From contig MNCI01016594.1 in the NCBI GenBank assembly GCA_015680685.1, positions 162,099 through 226,098 on the forward strand: DNA of 64,000 nt. Direction: 5' to 3'. The DNA is from Gnetum montanum (Eukaryota > Streptophyta > Gnetopsida > Gnetales > Gnetaceae). The notes under the pieces are model-generated. The model was not told where the DNA came from and searched no databases. It worked only from the letters and a program-made list of their open reading frames with translations. Both the position numbers and the translations under genes were made by a program. Positions 1-11,795 of this stretch are shown here, one piece after another (within the stretch, counting starts at the first letter, position 1; every line of letters begins with the position of its first letter).

Positions 1-1824
1 GATGCTAAGGTGCCTCCTTCATAGGCCTCTTGATTTTATCTCTAACTACCCCTTTGGCATCCATGTACTATCATCTAGCATCCTAGATACTAGCAGGAAA
101 TGAGAGGGGCTTATCATCATTAGTACTATCAGGAGACTCATACTACCTAACATCAAGATTCTTAGTGGTGATGGATAACGTATCATCCATCCCCTCTGAT
201 GGGTCTTGGAAAACCCATTTTCTATTCCTATACACCACTAGAATCTCTAAAAACCTCTTTAGATAACCTACAAAAAATGCAAAGTGCATATGGATTATTA
301 TAGAGGTATCAACATGGAGTCTAAGGATCTCCCCTTGAAGCCCAGTAGCCAAAGCAGTTGTCCAATCAAATTTGATGCCCTCCATCAAGACCTTATTAAA
401 GGTCCACCCTTATGCTAGGTTGATTAACTTCTTTTGTAATCATAGTTTGGGAAATGAAAGAGACCTAAACAAAGGATATGATTCCTTTGCATTAGGGTTT
501 GTGAAGCTATCCATCGAAATTCTAGAGTGGCTCATGCTAGCATCAAGCCACTCTAGAACTTCTTCACAATGGCTTGATTCCCTTACCATCCTAGTGGGAA
601 CCTTTGCCCTAATAGTAGTGACACCACAAAGGTCATGAAAGAGGCTAACACCTATGTCCATGTTCACCTTAACACCTTGGATGATGGTACTAAAATGACC
701 AACCTTCTCATCAAAGGAATCGATGACATGTAGCATCTCTGTAGCAAGAATGGAAGGGATAGGTTCCATGAATACATTGCGCAAATCTACACACTAGATG
801 TTTGCTTGAACGTATCAAAGCACCTACCTCTTTACCCACTCCTATGTTGATGTCACATCACCAAACTTGAGGATGAGGGTATCCCCATGACATGAACGTG
901 AAAGTGGTATAGTGACATTAGCTAAGCTGGAAGGTTATGTGAAGTAATAACTAAAGATTAGCATTAATATGAGCAATTTGAACAACAACAAAAAAAGCAA
1001 TAAAACACTAAAAGCTATATGTTCATCTTTACTTTTCTTCTATGGTGTGGATGCTTCAACTACAAGGGTTCGATTCATGCTATCGACATCTACCCACCAG
1101 CTGTGCATCATCCTATCATCCTTGCACTTTCTATATACTAGGTTAAACCTAGTGGTGTATTCATCAAATTCCCCTCTTAATTGTTGATACTTAGCAACTC
1201 TAATTTGGGAACTCTTGGTGAATTCATCCAAAGAAGTTTGAGTCACTACCAAGATTTGATCATTGGTGATCAAGCCCTGATCATTGACCTTGTACTTGCA
1301 AGAAGTTAAATTAATGAAGTTAGGTAAGGTAATCAAGCCAAAATCTTAAAAGAATTACAATAACCATGTTTACCCTTGTATATAGTACATGGTGCTAGGT
1401 GCTAGGTGGGTTCTTAAATGATGTATGGGCTCTATGTGCCACCATTAGAGTATTGTGAGTATTATACTAACTATACTCTAGCATCATCCAGATCTCTGAT
1501 AGGTAATGTGAAGTTATGGCATCTGTTGGTCTCCTTGCAATCATAGGAAGTGGACTATCAATAATGTATTTGGTAACCAAGCTAGATGCTTGAGGTAATA
1601 AGATCTCCACAACAACCCTGGCTACATCTGTGGACAAGTGTGACCACAACATTACACTGAAATTCCTAAGGAGGTAGTTAAGGAAGTCCCTAGCCCTAGG
1701 CCGAAACCATAATGAGAGCTTTCCAAAAGGCATGTCATGTGGTGGGATGTTGGTCTGAGAATGACCAATATAGCACAAGATACCAATCAACTCCACTATG
1801 ATGAGGATAGGCCTCAAGAAGACC
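1..1824 (-). pseudogene. Antisense multi-exon pseudogene, copy A (truncated by window edge)
   Basis: Unrecognised protein family, homologous block by block to the pseudogene at 47,366-50,724. Read on the minus strand, a first visible exon begins at 1,824 after an AG acceptor (motif IVELIGILCY) and runs to about 1,374. An intron of 79 bp (1,295-1,373) starts GTAAACATGG and ends GCAAG. The next exon has NDQGLITNDQ, DEFTK and HSWWVD (about 1,294-1,040). Further blocks are at 784-440 (IDSFDEKV, SFTNPNAKESYPLFRS) and 388-180 (EGIKFDW, HMHFAF, LKRFLEILVV). The other copy shows matching motifs in the same order, with the same intron position. Stops and a degraded stretch (785-1,039) show it is dead. 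It is antisense to the LTR at 2,588. Function is unknown; an extra antisense ORF of a Tat-type retroelement is the best reading. Confidence 0.65.
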
Positions 1825-1984
1825 CTACATGAATCAAAGCATAATAATGTTATGACTAATTAAAATTACTTTACAAATTTGAACAAAATATCTAGTTAGA
1901 GGTGAAATTAGCCTTTGTAAAAGGCTCTAAGTTTTTTATCTAAATTAGCATAAGTAATTCCATAAGAAAACATTATTACAACCT

Positions 1985-2338
1985 TGGATAACCTTCATCA
2001 TAATTGACTTCATCCATGATGAGCAGAACAAGGAGTTGCAGATGATAGCCCTAGATTCAGTGGAGAAGCAATGTATGTAAGTGCTTGCTCAAATCAAGAA
2101 CTATTAAGAGAGGCAAAAGTGGGAGCATCACCATGACTTTACAATGCAGAAGATCAAGGAGGGGGACCTAGTTCTCAAGGTTTCTTGTGAGCATGCAAAA
2201 AAATTCTCAACCAATTGGGAAGGGCCCTTTCTTATCACTAGAGCCTATGGAAATGGAGCATTCAAAATAGACAACATGGATGGAAATGAGCTGGCCAATT
2301 TGGTTAATCATTTCTATCTAAAGCCATACTACATGTAG
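1985..2338 (+). pseudogene. Ty3/gypsy (Tat-type) integrase C-terminal remnant
   Basis: This is the tail of a pol polyprotein; integrase joins retroelement DNA to the chromosome. The last 64 codons from 2,144 are open and carry KEGDLVLKV, NWEGPFLITRAYGNGAFKI and LVNHFYLKPYYM, the typical end of integrase in this group. Upstream, 1,985-2,143 reads in related frames with two stops. The ending KPYYM followed by TAG is repeated at 26,502-26,630, so this is the true end of pol. RT, RNase H and the integrase core are missing, and copy A of the antisense pseudogene lies directly upstream, so this element is truncated or rearranged. GGCC-TTAAAC repeats, a purine-rich stretch and an LTR follow, in the normal order. 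Confidence 0.75.
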
Positions 2339-2587
2339 CCAACATCATCAATAAGTGAGCCTACTTTCAATGATTTTCTACGACCTTAAATTGGCAACAT
2401 GACCTACCAAGTTCTTAAATTGGTACCATGGCCCACCACAACCTTAAACTAGCAACTTTTCTAACCTAGATAGCCTAATTCTCATGTGGCATGTATGCAT
2501 TCTAGTGTTGTAATATGCAATGGTGTTTTTTATTCTTTATTCGTGCCTCTTGGATCAATCCTCTAGGCACCAACAAAGAAGAGTCAT
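2339..2587 (+). other. 3' UTR with GGCC minisatellite and purine-rich tract before LTR
   Basis: Noncoding. 2,390-2,460 has two to three degenerate units of the GGCC...CTTAAACTAGCAAC minisatellite. 2,519-2,587 (GGTGTTTT...AACAAAGAAGAGTCAT) is close to 42,419-42,485, which sits in the same place before the 3' LTR of element C. The AAAGAAGAG run is the likely polypurine tract that primes second-strand synthesis. Confidence 0.6.
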
Positions 2588-3449
2588 TGAAACACCACAA
2601 AAATTTGCATGTTATAGTCAGTCTTCATCATCAAGCTTTCACCTCATAAAACCCAAGTTAAAACTTCATTTTAAATGTGAAAATTGTAATCCAAAATGGG
2701 TAATTTCACATACTTTATATTTTTGAAGCTGAAAAATGCCTCATAAGAGGTTCAAGCCTCATTCCTCAAGTGAAAAAAGTCACCTATTATCTATATTTGA
2801 GATCGGGGTGGGGGTGGAGGTCAAAAATGCCTTTTGGAATGCCAAAAAAGGTAATGTGATGGGTTTTATGGGGGGTATATAGTTTTATACACTAGAAACA
2901 CATACAAGAGGGTAGATCTCACGTACCCCTAATGTGAAATAGCGGGGGTTTTGAAAAATTTTCCTCTTGAATGTGGAGACAAAATGCACAACCTACAAAC
3001 TTCTCCTCCAACCTAGAAACTTTCTTGTCTTAGCCTAGGAAGTTTCCCCCATGGTGGATGTTTCATTCCCAATGTGGAAAATTCAATCCCCTAGTGTGGA
3101 AGCCAAAAATGAAAAAATTCATCACTTCATGCACTTCAACATTGACTAGCCATTTCAACAAGCATGATGGAGAGCTTAGTGTGCAAGATTCATCTCTAGC
3201 ATGGAAGGTGTGCCCTAGTTACTATTTATAGTAAATGGAATGGCCATGGGGGGAAGCACTTACTATGTATAGTAACACTCCAAATTTTGGAACCCATCTC
3301 ACCTAAATTTGGTAGCTAACTTGTAGCAAATTTATATCAAATTTGTAGCCATTTTGTAGTCAATTTGGAGTTGTTTCATAGCCAATTTGTAACCATTTTT
3401 GTAGCCAAATCATAGCCAATTTATAGCCCCATTTATTGCCCAAATATCC

Positions 3450-3456
3450 TATAAAA
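3450..3456 (+). promoter_or_regulatory. TATA box of LTR A
   Basis: TATAAAA in the context ATCCTATAAAAGCC. Seven other LTRs in the window have a TATA box at the matching place, downstream of short U3 repeats. Confidence 0.6.
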
Positions 3457-3630
3457 GCCAGCCTTCAACACCATTTACAGGTTTAGCAACGTTTGGCATA
3501 CAAGCACCTTGGCAACTCCAATATTTTGAGCAAGGGCAACATTATCAAGAAATTTGTATACAAACAATTTTTCAAAATTCCACACATGGGGAATTTTCAA
3601 CCACTTAGGAGCTCTTGCAAGTTCCCATTC

Positions 3631-3784
3631 TTGCATTCTCTTGAACCCTAGCATGGAAGCATTATGGCCTTGATATTTGGGGGATTTTTGGTGTTAACAA
3701 TGCACTNATTGCATTCTCTTGAACCCTAGCATGGAAGCATTATGGCCTTGATATTTGGGGGATTTTTGGTGTTAACAATGCACT
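3631..3784. repeat. Exact 76-bp direct duplication around a single N
   Basis: 3,631-3,706 and 3,709-3,784 are identical as read, separated by N at 3,707 and one A. It looks like two contigs whose overlap was not merged, not a biological repeat. Confidence 0.8.
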
Positions 3785-4394
3785 TCTAGGATCTCCAAAT
3801 CCCAGTGTGGAGCAATTTGGCATCCAAATTTTCCACCTTTCTCACCCCCTAGCAATGACCCAACTTATAAACCTAAGGTTGTAATAGTGATGGAAGGTTT
3901 GATAGCATTAGGAGTGGCCTAGCACCTAAATTATGGAGCAAATCACATTGGCTTCAATAGGCTTTGCACTTTTGCATAAGTGAATCACCTCTTTGCTCAT
4001 CCAAGCACCATTTGTACACATTTCTCTAACTTATTCATTATTCTTTCTCAATAAAGTTCTAAGTTTTGAGTTTTGTGTTTAAAAATAAATTTTATGTTCT
4101 ATGAATTATTTGAATCTATTTATATTCCCACATTTCACATCTCATAAGTCCTTGGTTGATTTACCAAAGTGACCAAGGCATCTCAAATCCCATTTTTACT
4201 ATAGAGGCCTTGGGGATTCAGGGTTGGGCAATTGTTGCACCTAGGATCCTTTATTTTTTCTAGCGATTGAGGTTTTTGTTTGTAACAGCAACCAAGAAAA
4301 TATTATTTTATATAGGTTAGTTGCTAGATTGGGTTTAGTAAAAAATACTCATCCTAGACCTTACAACATATATTGGTTGTTAAGAGAATTCTAT

Positions 4395-5455
4395 TAAGAG
4401 GTAACAGAGAAATATGTTTTTAAATTTAAGATTGGGTGTTATCATGATGCTTTGAAATGTGATGTAGTACCAATTGATTGTGCTAATATAATTCTTAGAA
4501 AACCTTGGAATTTTAATAGTGGTGCTCCATTTTATGGGGTAAGAAATGTATGGAATGTAGCTAGACTTGATGGAATCCATGAGTTGATTGTTATGATAGG
4601 TGGACAAGTGAGGCAACAAAGCTCACTTAATGTTTTCTTAATACTTATAGGAGAGAAGGAATACATTAAGGAACACAATGAGATGAACTTTGATTTTTTT
4701 TCTATATCAACTATTTCTTTTAACCATGCTTTTATGTAGGTAGAATTTCTAATGGCTATGCTAGGTTTGAAGGAGCAATTTCTCAATGTGTAAAAGAGGA
4801 AATTGGATGGATTACCACTAATGATAAATTTATAACACCAAATTGACTTCATCTCTCATGCTACCATTCCAAATGAAATAACATATTATATGGCACTGAA
4901 TTAGCAAGAAAAATTGCAAAATCAAGTAGAGGAGTTACTTGCAAATGATTCCATGAAAGAATTCATTTTACCTTGTGTAGTTTCAATAGTATTTTTATCA
5001 AAGGAGAAAAATGATGAGTGAAAAATTTACATTGATTCAAGGGTAGTGAATAAAATAATAGTGAGATAGATATTTCATATTCTAAGGATGAATGATATCC
5101 TTGATGATCTTACCATTGTAGAAATTTTTAGCAAAATTGATTTAAAGAATGGATATCATGAAATTTGTATCTACTTAGTAATGTATGGAAGATGAATTTA
5201 AAAATACCATATGGATTTTTTAATTGGTTTGTTATACTATTTGGGCTTACAAATACACTTGCTACATTCATGAGGTTGATGCTTGATGTACTTAAGGATT
5301 TGATTGGTAAGTCTTGTATAATCTTATTTAACAAAATTTTAGAGTATAACTCTAGTAAGGAAAAGTACTTGGATTACTTGAGAAAGGTGTGCCTTAAATT
5401 AGAGAAGGCACATTTGATGATCAATGTAAAGAAAAATAATTTCTTCAAGAGGTAG
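4395..5455 (+). pseudogene. Chromovirus-like Ty3/gypsy protease-RT remnant
   Basis: A decayed pol fragment. The part from 4,452 reads CDVVPIDCANIILRKPWNF, the end of the protease-to-RT linker in chromovirus-type elements. 4,900-5,455 reads as RT with shifts: EELLANDSMKEF, YIDSRVVNKI, EIFSKIDLKNGYHEI and FGLTNTLATFM. The YxDD motif is lost. Frames change several times and stops are frequent. The lineage differs from the Tat-type elements around it, since no second RNase H is expected here. No LTR pair was found. An integrase tail of the same type follows after about 130 bp, so the middle of pol is deleted. Confidence 0.65.
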
Positions 5456-5590
5456 ATAGAAGCTACCAAGGTGAGAAATATTAGAGATTGTTTAAATATT
5501 GTAGGGGTAAATTGTGATTTTTGGTCAAGGTTGATGGAAAATATGAGGATCTCTAATGGGGAAGTTCAATTATGTGCTAATTTTGTGTAA

Positions 5591-5880
5591 GTGATGAAGG
5601 ATTTTCATGCTCAAGTAAAGGAAAATCTTAAGAAGAAGGCTAAAGAAAAAGTCCTCAAGAGGAATGAGAGTAAGCAGAAGCTTAAATTTGCTATTGGTGA
5701 TATAGTTTTGGAGCACTTGAAGAAGAAGAGGTTTATAGGTGTCAACTTCTCAAAGTTGAAAGATAAGAAGATGGATCCTTTCAAAATAAAGGCCAAAATT
5801 AATGATAATTCTTTTGAATTTGACTTTAAAAAATGATGCAAGTATCTCTTTTGTGCTTAATGTGGTAGATATTATGTGTT
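5591..5880 (+). pseudogene. Chromovirus-like integrase C-terminal remnant (GPF/Y-type)
   Basis: The open stretch 5,591-5,836 begins with a helix rich in Lys (HAQVKENLKKKAKEKV). It then has FAIGDIVLEHLKKKRF, SKLKDKKMDPFKI and KINDNSFEFD, the known order for the C-terminal integrase region of chromoviruses (GD.V, KL..KK.GPFKI, INDNAY). The reading frame stops at 5,836, and 5,837-5,880 continues the homology in another frame. No chromodomain is visible downstream. It probably belongs with the RT remnant just upstream, with a large internal deletion between them. Confidence 0.65.
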
Positions 5881-7040
5881 ACCATGGATTGGTAGATGAT
5901 GAAATCATATAGGATAGCATTAATGAGTTGAAGAGGACTATTGACAAGTCCAAGAATTAAATGAAGAGGAAGGTAATCATACTTAAGAGAACAAAAGTTT
6001 TAAGCACTCATGGAGTGAAGAGGCATGAGTACATGACCCATTAGGAGGATTAAATTTCTGATGATGTTGTATGGATCAATGAGAACAAACTTGCTAACCA
6101 AGAAATCACTTCTACCCCTACTTCCCTATTCACATAAGCTTACTTTTTATAGAGTGGAAGATATATAGGAAAACCTCTTTCAATCCTCTTTTTCATTCCT
6201 ACAAGTAGTTTTGTAGGTTTTGAACATTGGAAAGACATCTTGGAGGTTCAAGATATGTCTTTCTTAAATTTTGGGCTTTAATAGGAGACCTTTGACAAGT
6301 AGTGCAGACATCTAGGTTATTTTAGAGACATCTCTTACAAATTAAAGACATCTATGATGAGACATTTGTATCTCAGATGAGATGTCTCACATGCAATAGA
6401 GATATCTTCTAAGTTCTAGATATGTCTCTTCTTAAAGATTGGTGTTTGTAGAAAGATGTCTCTTTGAAAGGTTGATATTTGCAAAAAGATCTCTCCAAGC
6501 CTAGAGACATTTGGTACCATTGAGAAAATTTTTAAGTTGATAGTTCCAAGTTTGGAAATAGTGGAGAAAGATGAGAATAAGATGGAAACAACTAATAATC
6601 TCTTAGTTGAAAATTGAAAAAGGTTTCTAGAGTTCTTGTCTTGGAATTTTAATAAATATTATTATTGTTTCATGTTTTTAAGAGGAGATATAATTAAGTG
6701 TGGCATGAAAGGACAGGTATGATATTGCATGTATGTTTTTGGCCTTTGTTTCTCTTGTATGCTTTATGTATTTGGATATTATTTCTATTTTGAGGAGATC
6801 TCATTTATTTGTGCATTTAATTAAGGAAAATTGTTGTATGATTGTAGAGCCTCATGCTTTACAATACCATTGAGTGTGTATGAGTGAATTATGTTGTTAT
6901 GGGTTGTGGAAGAATCAATTTGTAATATTCTTCACATTAATTAAAGGTAGCTAGGTTTTTCTTATATTTTAGCAAATTGAATTGTCTTCATAATATCTAG
7001 ATTTGATAGGTATGATTGAAGGGTTTAGAATAAAAGGATT
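5881..7040. other. Noncoding, with AGACATCT cluster and possible short LTR
   Basis: No gene seen. 6,220-6,510 has about ten copies of AGACATCT or its complement AGATGTCT. 6,683-6,696 is purine-rich (AAGAGGAGA) and is followed by TGTGGCATG; a TTTTAGCA end occurs near 6,970, so a short (about 270 bp) LTR is possible but unproven. Confidence 0.35.
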
Positions 7041-7520
7041 GATCACACTTCAAGCTTTATAAGTGAGTGAGTTACTTTCAAATGGTTTTATCAAGGAGTC
7101 TATTTTCCCATATGTAATATCATTTGTGTTCATACCTAGGAATGATATTGATGAGATAAAGATATTCATTGATTGTAGATCTACTAATATGATTACCATT
7201 AAGTACAGTTTTTCTATACCTAAAATAGATAACATTCTTGATGCTTTTAATAATTCTAAAGTTTTTTAAAAGATTGATTTAAAGAGTGGTTATCATTAAA
7301 TAATAATTAGATTAGGGAATAAATAGAAAATTACTTTCAAAACTACTAATGGATTATACGAGTGGTTAGTCATGCCATTTAGGCTAACCAATGCTTCTAC
7401 CACTTTTATGAGATTAATTCATGATGTCATGGGGGAGCTAATTAGAAAATAGTGCATTGTATTTTTTGTTGATATTCTTGTGTATTGTGATAATAAAGAT
7501 GAACATGTGCATGTTGAAGG
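7041..7520 (+). pseudogene. Second chromovirus-like RT fragment
   Basis: Reads as the N-terminal half of RT: ELLSNGFIKESI, FVFIPRNDIDEIKIFIDCRS, YSFSIPKIDNILDAF and IDLKSGYH. After a stop it continues with TFKTTNGLYEWLVMPFRL, TFMRLIHDVM and FFVDILVYCDN, where the catalytic Y.DD site has become FVDI. It covers the same RT region as 4,900-5,455 but differs in sequence, so it comes from a separate insertion of a related element or an old duplication. Everything downstream of RT is missing. Confidence 0.7.
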
Positions 7521-8929
7521 TTTATGTAGTGGGATAAGGTTCTTATGATGTTGTAATGGTAGATATTTAGCTTCTAACTCCTCTGGAAAAGTCAAAATAA
7601 TTTAATCACTAATCTAGAAGATGTTGTGCTATTACAACACAAGTCATGGTATTTGATCATGAGCATGGTGATGCTAAAAAAAGAAACAAATTAAAAAATA
7701 TGAATATCTTAAGTCATGGTATTTTAACAAAATTCATGGTCTATGACCTAGAGTGGACTATGAGCCATGATCAAAATAGAAGGATTATTGGAGTAGATTG
7801 TGGTAGCCAAGAATGAGACCACAAGTGGGCAATAAGTCATTGTACTTGACTATAAGGAAAGAATGAGTCATGGTATTAACCACAAGTAAAGCATGATTTG
7901 TGATATTCAATCATAAGAAGAATATGAATCATGGTGATTAACCATAAGTGTACCATGATTTTTGGTAAGATTGTGGTTTGGTAAATAATCTACCATAAGT
8001 CATGGTGATGTTAGTAGTAAAATAATGATGAACTTAGGCTGATTTCTAAGAAAAGATTATGAGCTGTGGATCTTCAAAGATTATGAGGATGAAATTTAGG
8101 CCTCCATGGGCATCAAACTAATAAAAAATACTAAAAATGATACTAAAACAATATTTTTATATCATTTCTAGTCACCCTTAAAGACTATGAAAAATTTTGA
8201 ACCTACGAAACTTTAAGAACTGAGAACTAGATTGAATAGATTAAAAACATGAGAAATCAATTGTAATCTTGTAAATATGTAAGAAATGAGAATAATTTGT
8301 GATCATGTGAAAGATTTGTCAACATGAGAATAAATTGTGATTTAGTGAGGGTAAATGGAATTACCAAAATATGAGCATGAGAATAAGAAAGAGAAAAATG
8401 TTGTTGAGAGACTTCAATAAAATAAAAATGAAAAGAATACATACTAAATTTTAAAATGATAACATATTTCTCTTATGAAATTTTAGTAGCAGATGAGCAT
8501 CATTTAAATAAATTTGATGGAGTGGACATGCAAGGCCACCATCACTCTCATCACTAGTCCACTATCTTTGCATGCTTTTATATGTCTGTACTCCTTCAAG
8601 GCTCTAACCCACTTCTAGAATATTTCACATCACTAGCCACAAATCTACTACTTGGTGCATATGCAAATGGTTGTTCACATTTTTTTTTCCAAAGATTATT
8701 TTTGAAAAATGAAAAACTCCTATGTGAATAAACGTAGATGGACATACAAGATACATAACCTATGATCTTGAACAATGAACAAGGAACATATGATTATGTT
8801 AGACAATCTTCAATAATCCATCCTTAGTATGCAATGTGGGGAGTGCTCTTGATCTTCAATCATGCTAATGATCTTTAGTAGATAATCAACTATGAAACCC
8901 TAAAGTAACTTGGTGAATAAATCAACAAC
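7521..8929. other. AT-rich noncoding stretch with degenerate CATGGT repeats
   Basis: No gene recognised. 7,640-8,060 has about ten scattered AGTCATGGTA / ACCATGATT words at 25-50 bp spacing. 8,220-8,345 has two or three rough copies of an AACATGAGAATAAATTGTGAT unit. Short ORFs here match nothing known to me. Confidence 0.4.
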
Positions 8930-11795
8930 TTGATCTTAAGTTGAGACATGCTTGGATAAGATATTTCCCTCTAGTTTAGCTTTGATGAAATAGAACTTGA
9001 TGTCAATATGCATAAATATTTTGTAAATGACATGCTTCTTGGAAAGGTATATTGCTATCATGTTGTTAATGTAGATGTAAATGGGAAAAGTGACATGAAA
9101 GCCTAATTGAGTTATAAGCTTTTTCAACCAAAGAATGTGTTGAGCACAATCAACCATAACCATGTATTACACTTCACAAGATGAGAGTGATATTGATGTT
9201 TGCTTCTTATTTTCCCAATGAATAGGATTAGTCCCATGAAAGATGATGCTATCACTTGTATACTTTCTTTCTTCTTCATCTCTTTACTAATTAATATCAC
9301 TACATGCATGGAAGTTACCATAACATTTTACAAATTTTAAGAGATATTCAAGGATGATCTTAACATACTTTATTATATGTTTCAAGGAATTCATATGTAC
9401 TTCCATTAGAACATTCGTGAATCTTGATAAGTAGGAGGTTAAAAACTCTAGATTAGAGTGGCAAAGAAATTTCATGGAAACAATCATGGGTCTATAAATA
9501 GAGGTCTTAACAAATGTATTATCTTCTTTTCTTTTTGAGTTTACAATGTGAAGGAAGACAAGTGGTTGCTACCCTTGCATCATTCCAGCCATATTTTTCA
9601 ACTATGGCTTCAAAAAATTTACAATGATGCATCTTGATTCATCCTTCATCTTGACCTACTTGAACCCATAGAAAATATTTTAGGATTTCAAGGTCCTTCA
9701 TCTCAAGCTTATTCTTCATGTATTTCCTAAATTATAAAATTAACTTTCTAGAACTTGATATTAATAATGCATCATTAACATAAAATAAATCATAATTAAA
9801 TGAGAATCAATATTATTAAAATATAGAGTAAGCTCAAACATACAAGCCCTATAGTCATTATTAAGAAAGAATTAATTGATTCTATGAAATCAAGCTCTTG
9901 GTGCTTTCTTGAAACCATAGAGGGCTTTATGAAACTTGCAAGCCTTATCCTCTTGTCCTTGAACTTCAAATCCTTCAAGCTAGGAAATGTAGACCTCCTA
10001 TTCAAGTGTGCCATTAAAAAAAAGCTAAGTTTACATCCATTTAATATAATATTGCATTGATATGAGTAGCAATATAATGCATCAACTTAATAGTTGCAAA
10101 CATAGTAATAGGGCCAGAAATTTCCTCATAATCTATGTGCTTTCCTTGTTTCAACTTCCAACTAATCTTGATTTATGGATAATAACATTTTCTCTTTCAT
10201 TAAACTTAGTTTTAAACACTCATTTACTATCAATTACTTTCTTTCCTTTAGGATTATCTATGAATGACCAAGTATTATTCTTAATTATTACATCATATTT
10301 TTTTTTATAGAATTCTTTCATACTTGAACTTAGAGGACTTCTTAGACATGTCATGGCTCATGATTAAGTATTGCATAAATTATAGTGGTTGTAGCTCCTT
10401 TTGAATATTCTCATAAAGTTTGTATCCAACATCTATGAAGAAGGATGATCCTTTTTAAACATTATAATTGATGTGGGATATTTCTTCTTTTGGACTTTAT
10501 CTTCATTGCTATAGAAGGACTCAAAACCTATGGTTCTCACATCAAAAATTACACTTCTTGAGGAATACCATCACTTTTCAATTGGATCATAACATTTGTA
10601 CACATTAGACCCTGCATAATAATTAGAAGACACACAGTTCCTACCTATATAAACCAACTTTCCCATAATTAAATTTGATATTTTTACATAAAAAATACAA
10701 TCAAAGACTTTAAGATGAGGGAAATTGGATATGTTTCCATACAAAATTTCATAGGAGGTTTTCTCAACATTAGGACAAGTTATCACCTTATTCAAAATGT
10801 AAGTGGAGATGGTTATCACATCAACCCAAAATGCATTAGGATTATTATCATGCTTAAAAAGGCACCTACTCATTTATTACAACACCACAATTTTCCTCTT
10901 AAAAATTTCATTACTTTGAGATTCATAGCCATAAGTTTTTGCTTTATCAATGTTATAAATTTCACAAAATACATTAAACATATTAATTACAAACTCATCC
11001 CCTCTATCATTTCTAATACTTTTAATCTTATAGCTAATTTCATTTTTCACTAACTTCTTAAAATTTTAAAAAGCTTCAAATAATTCATCTTTATTATGCA
11101 AAATATAATTCCATGTATATTTTCTAAAATCATCAACTATCACAAAAAATTATTTATCTTTATTTCTTTAGATGGTAGTCATTGGAACTAAAATATCCAT
11201 GTGTAGTAACTCTAATGGCTTTAATCTTCTTTCATTGTAAATTGAATGCAGTAAAGCCTTTTAGTTTTCAAACATACATACTTCACATACCTCTGAAGGC
11301 ACTTTTAGAAAATTCACTCCAATGTTAGTCTAATTCTTCATTAACTTCTAAAGATTTGAGTAGGAGGCATATCCAAGCCTTCAATGCTAAAGTCCAGTAG
11401 TAGAAAACTTTGAAGAACCTATACCTTCTTCCTTTGAATGAATAGCTCCAAGATAGTAGATTTGATTTTTGATCATGGGAGTGTAAGAAATAATATCAAA
11501 CTCATTGCAAATTACACATTGAATATTACTAAATGAGATCCTATTATCTTTCTTAGACATTTGACCAACAAAGAGAAGAAAATTGGATAACTATGGTGCA
11601 TATAAAACATCATGATCAAGAATGGTAGTGCCATCATTATGTTCAATTAACCACTATCTATGTCTTCAATTTTGCAAAATGTTCCATATCCAACTTTAAT
11701 AGACCCAAGATTTTAAGGCTAACATAATAAATAAAACTCTTCTTAGGATTCATATGGTTGGAACAACCACTATCTACAAGGAATATATGAGAAGT
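8930..11795 (-). pseudogene. Ty1/copia polyprotein remnant
   Basis: On the minus strand the order is that of Ty1/copia: protease, integrase, RT, RNase H. Protease has LVDSGCSNHM near 11,780. The integrase core at about 11,020-10,570 has NDRGDEFVI, then MSRCLFKHDNNPNAFWVD, TSYEILYG and HLKVFDCIFYV. RT near 10,000-9,700 has the FHKALYGFKKAPRA block. RNase H at 9,163-8,936 has HILWLKKLITQLGF, IYINNMIAIYLS and HIDIKFYFIKAKLEG. Many stops and frame changes make it inactive. Integrase before RT separates it from the gypsy elements around it. No flanking LTRs are recognisable. The copia lineage was not assigned. Confidence 0.8.

Larger units (their letters stand above)
2588..4287 (+). repeat. 3' LTR of Tat-type element A
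   Basis: Starts TGAAACACCAC, as the other LTRs here do, directly after the purine tract. It contains a TATA box at 3,450 and ends near TAACA about 4,287, judged by alignment with the LTR ends at 22,069 and 23,857. The U5 part holds the shared dyad CCTTGGT...ACCAAGG at 4,150-4,178. Between 3,300 and 3,430 there are about six degenerate units of a short repeat (words ATTTGTAGCC, TTTTGTAG) just before the TATA box. The real length is near 1.62 kb, since 77 bp are an assembly duplication at 3,707. The exact 3' end is uncertain by a few bases. Confidence 0.7.

Noticed and set aside
6697-6970. Short LTR (TGTGGCATG...TTTTAGCA) of the chromovirus-like element
   Set aside because: No second copy, no target duplication and no primer-binding site; kept only as a possibility inside the noncoding entry.
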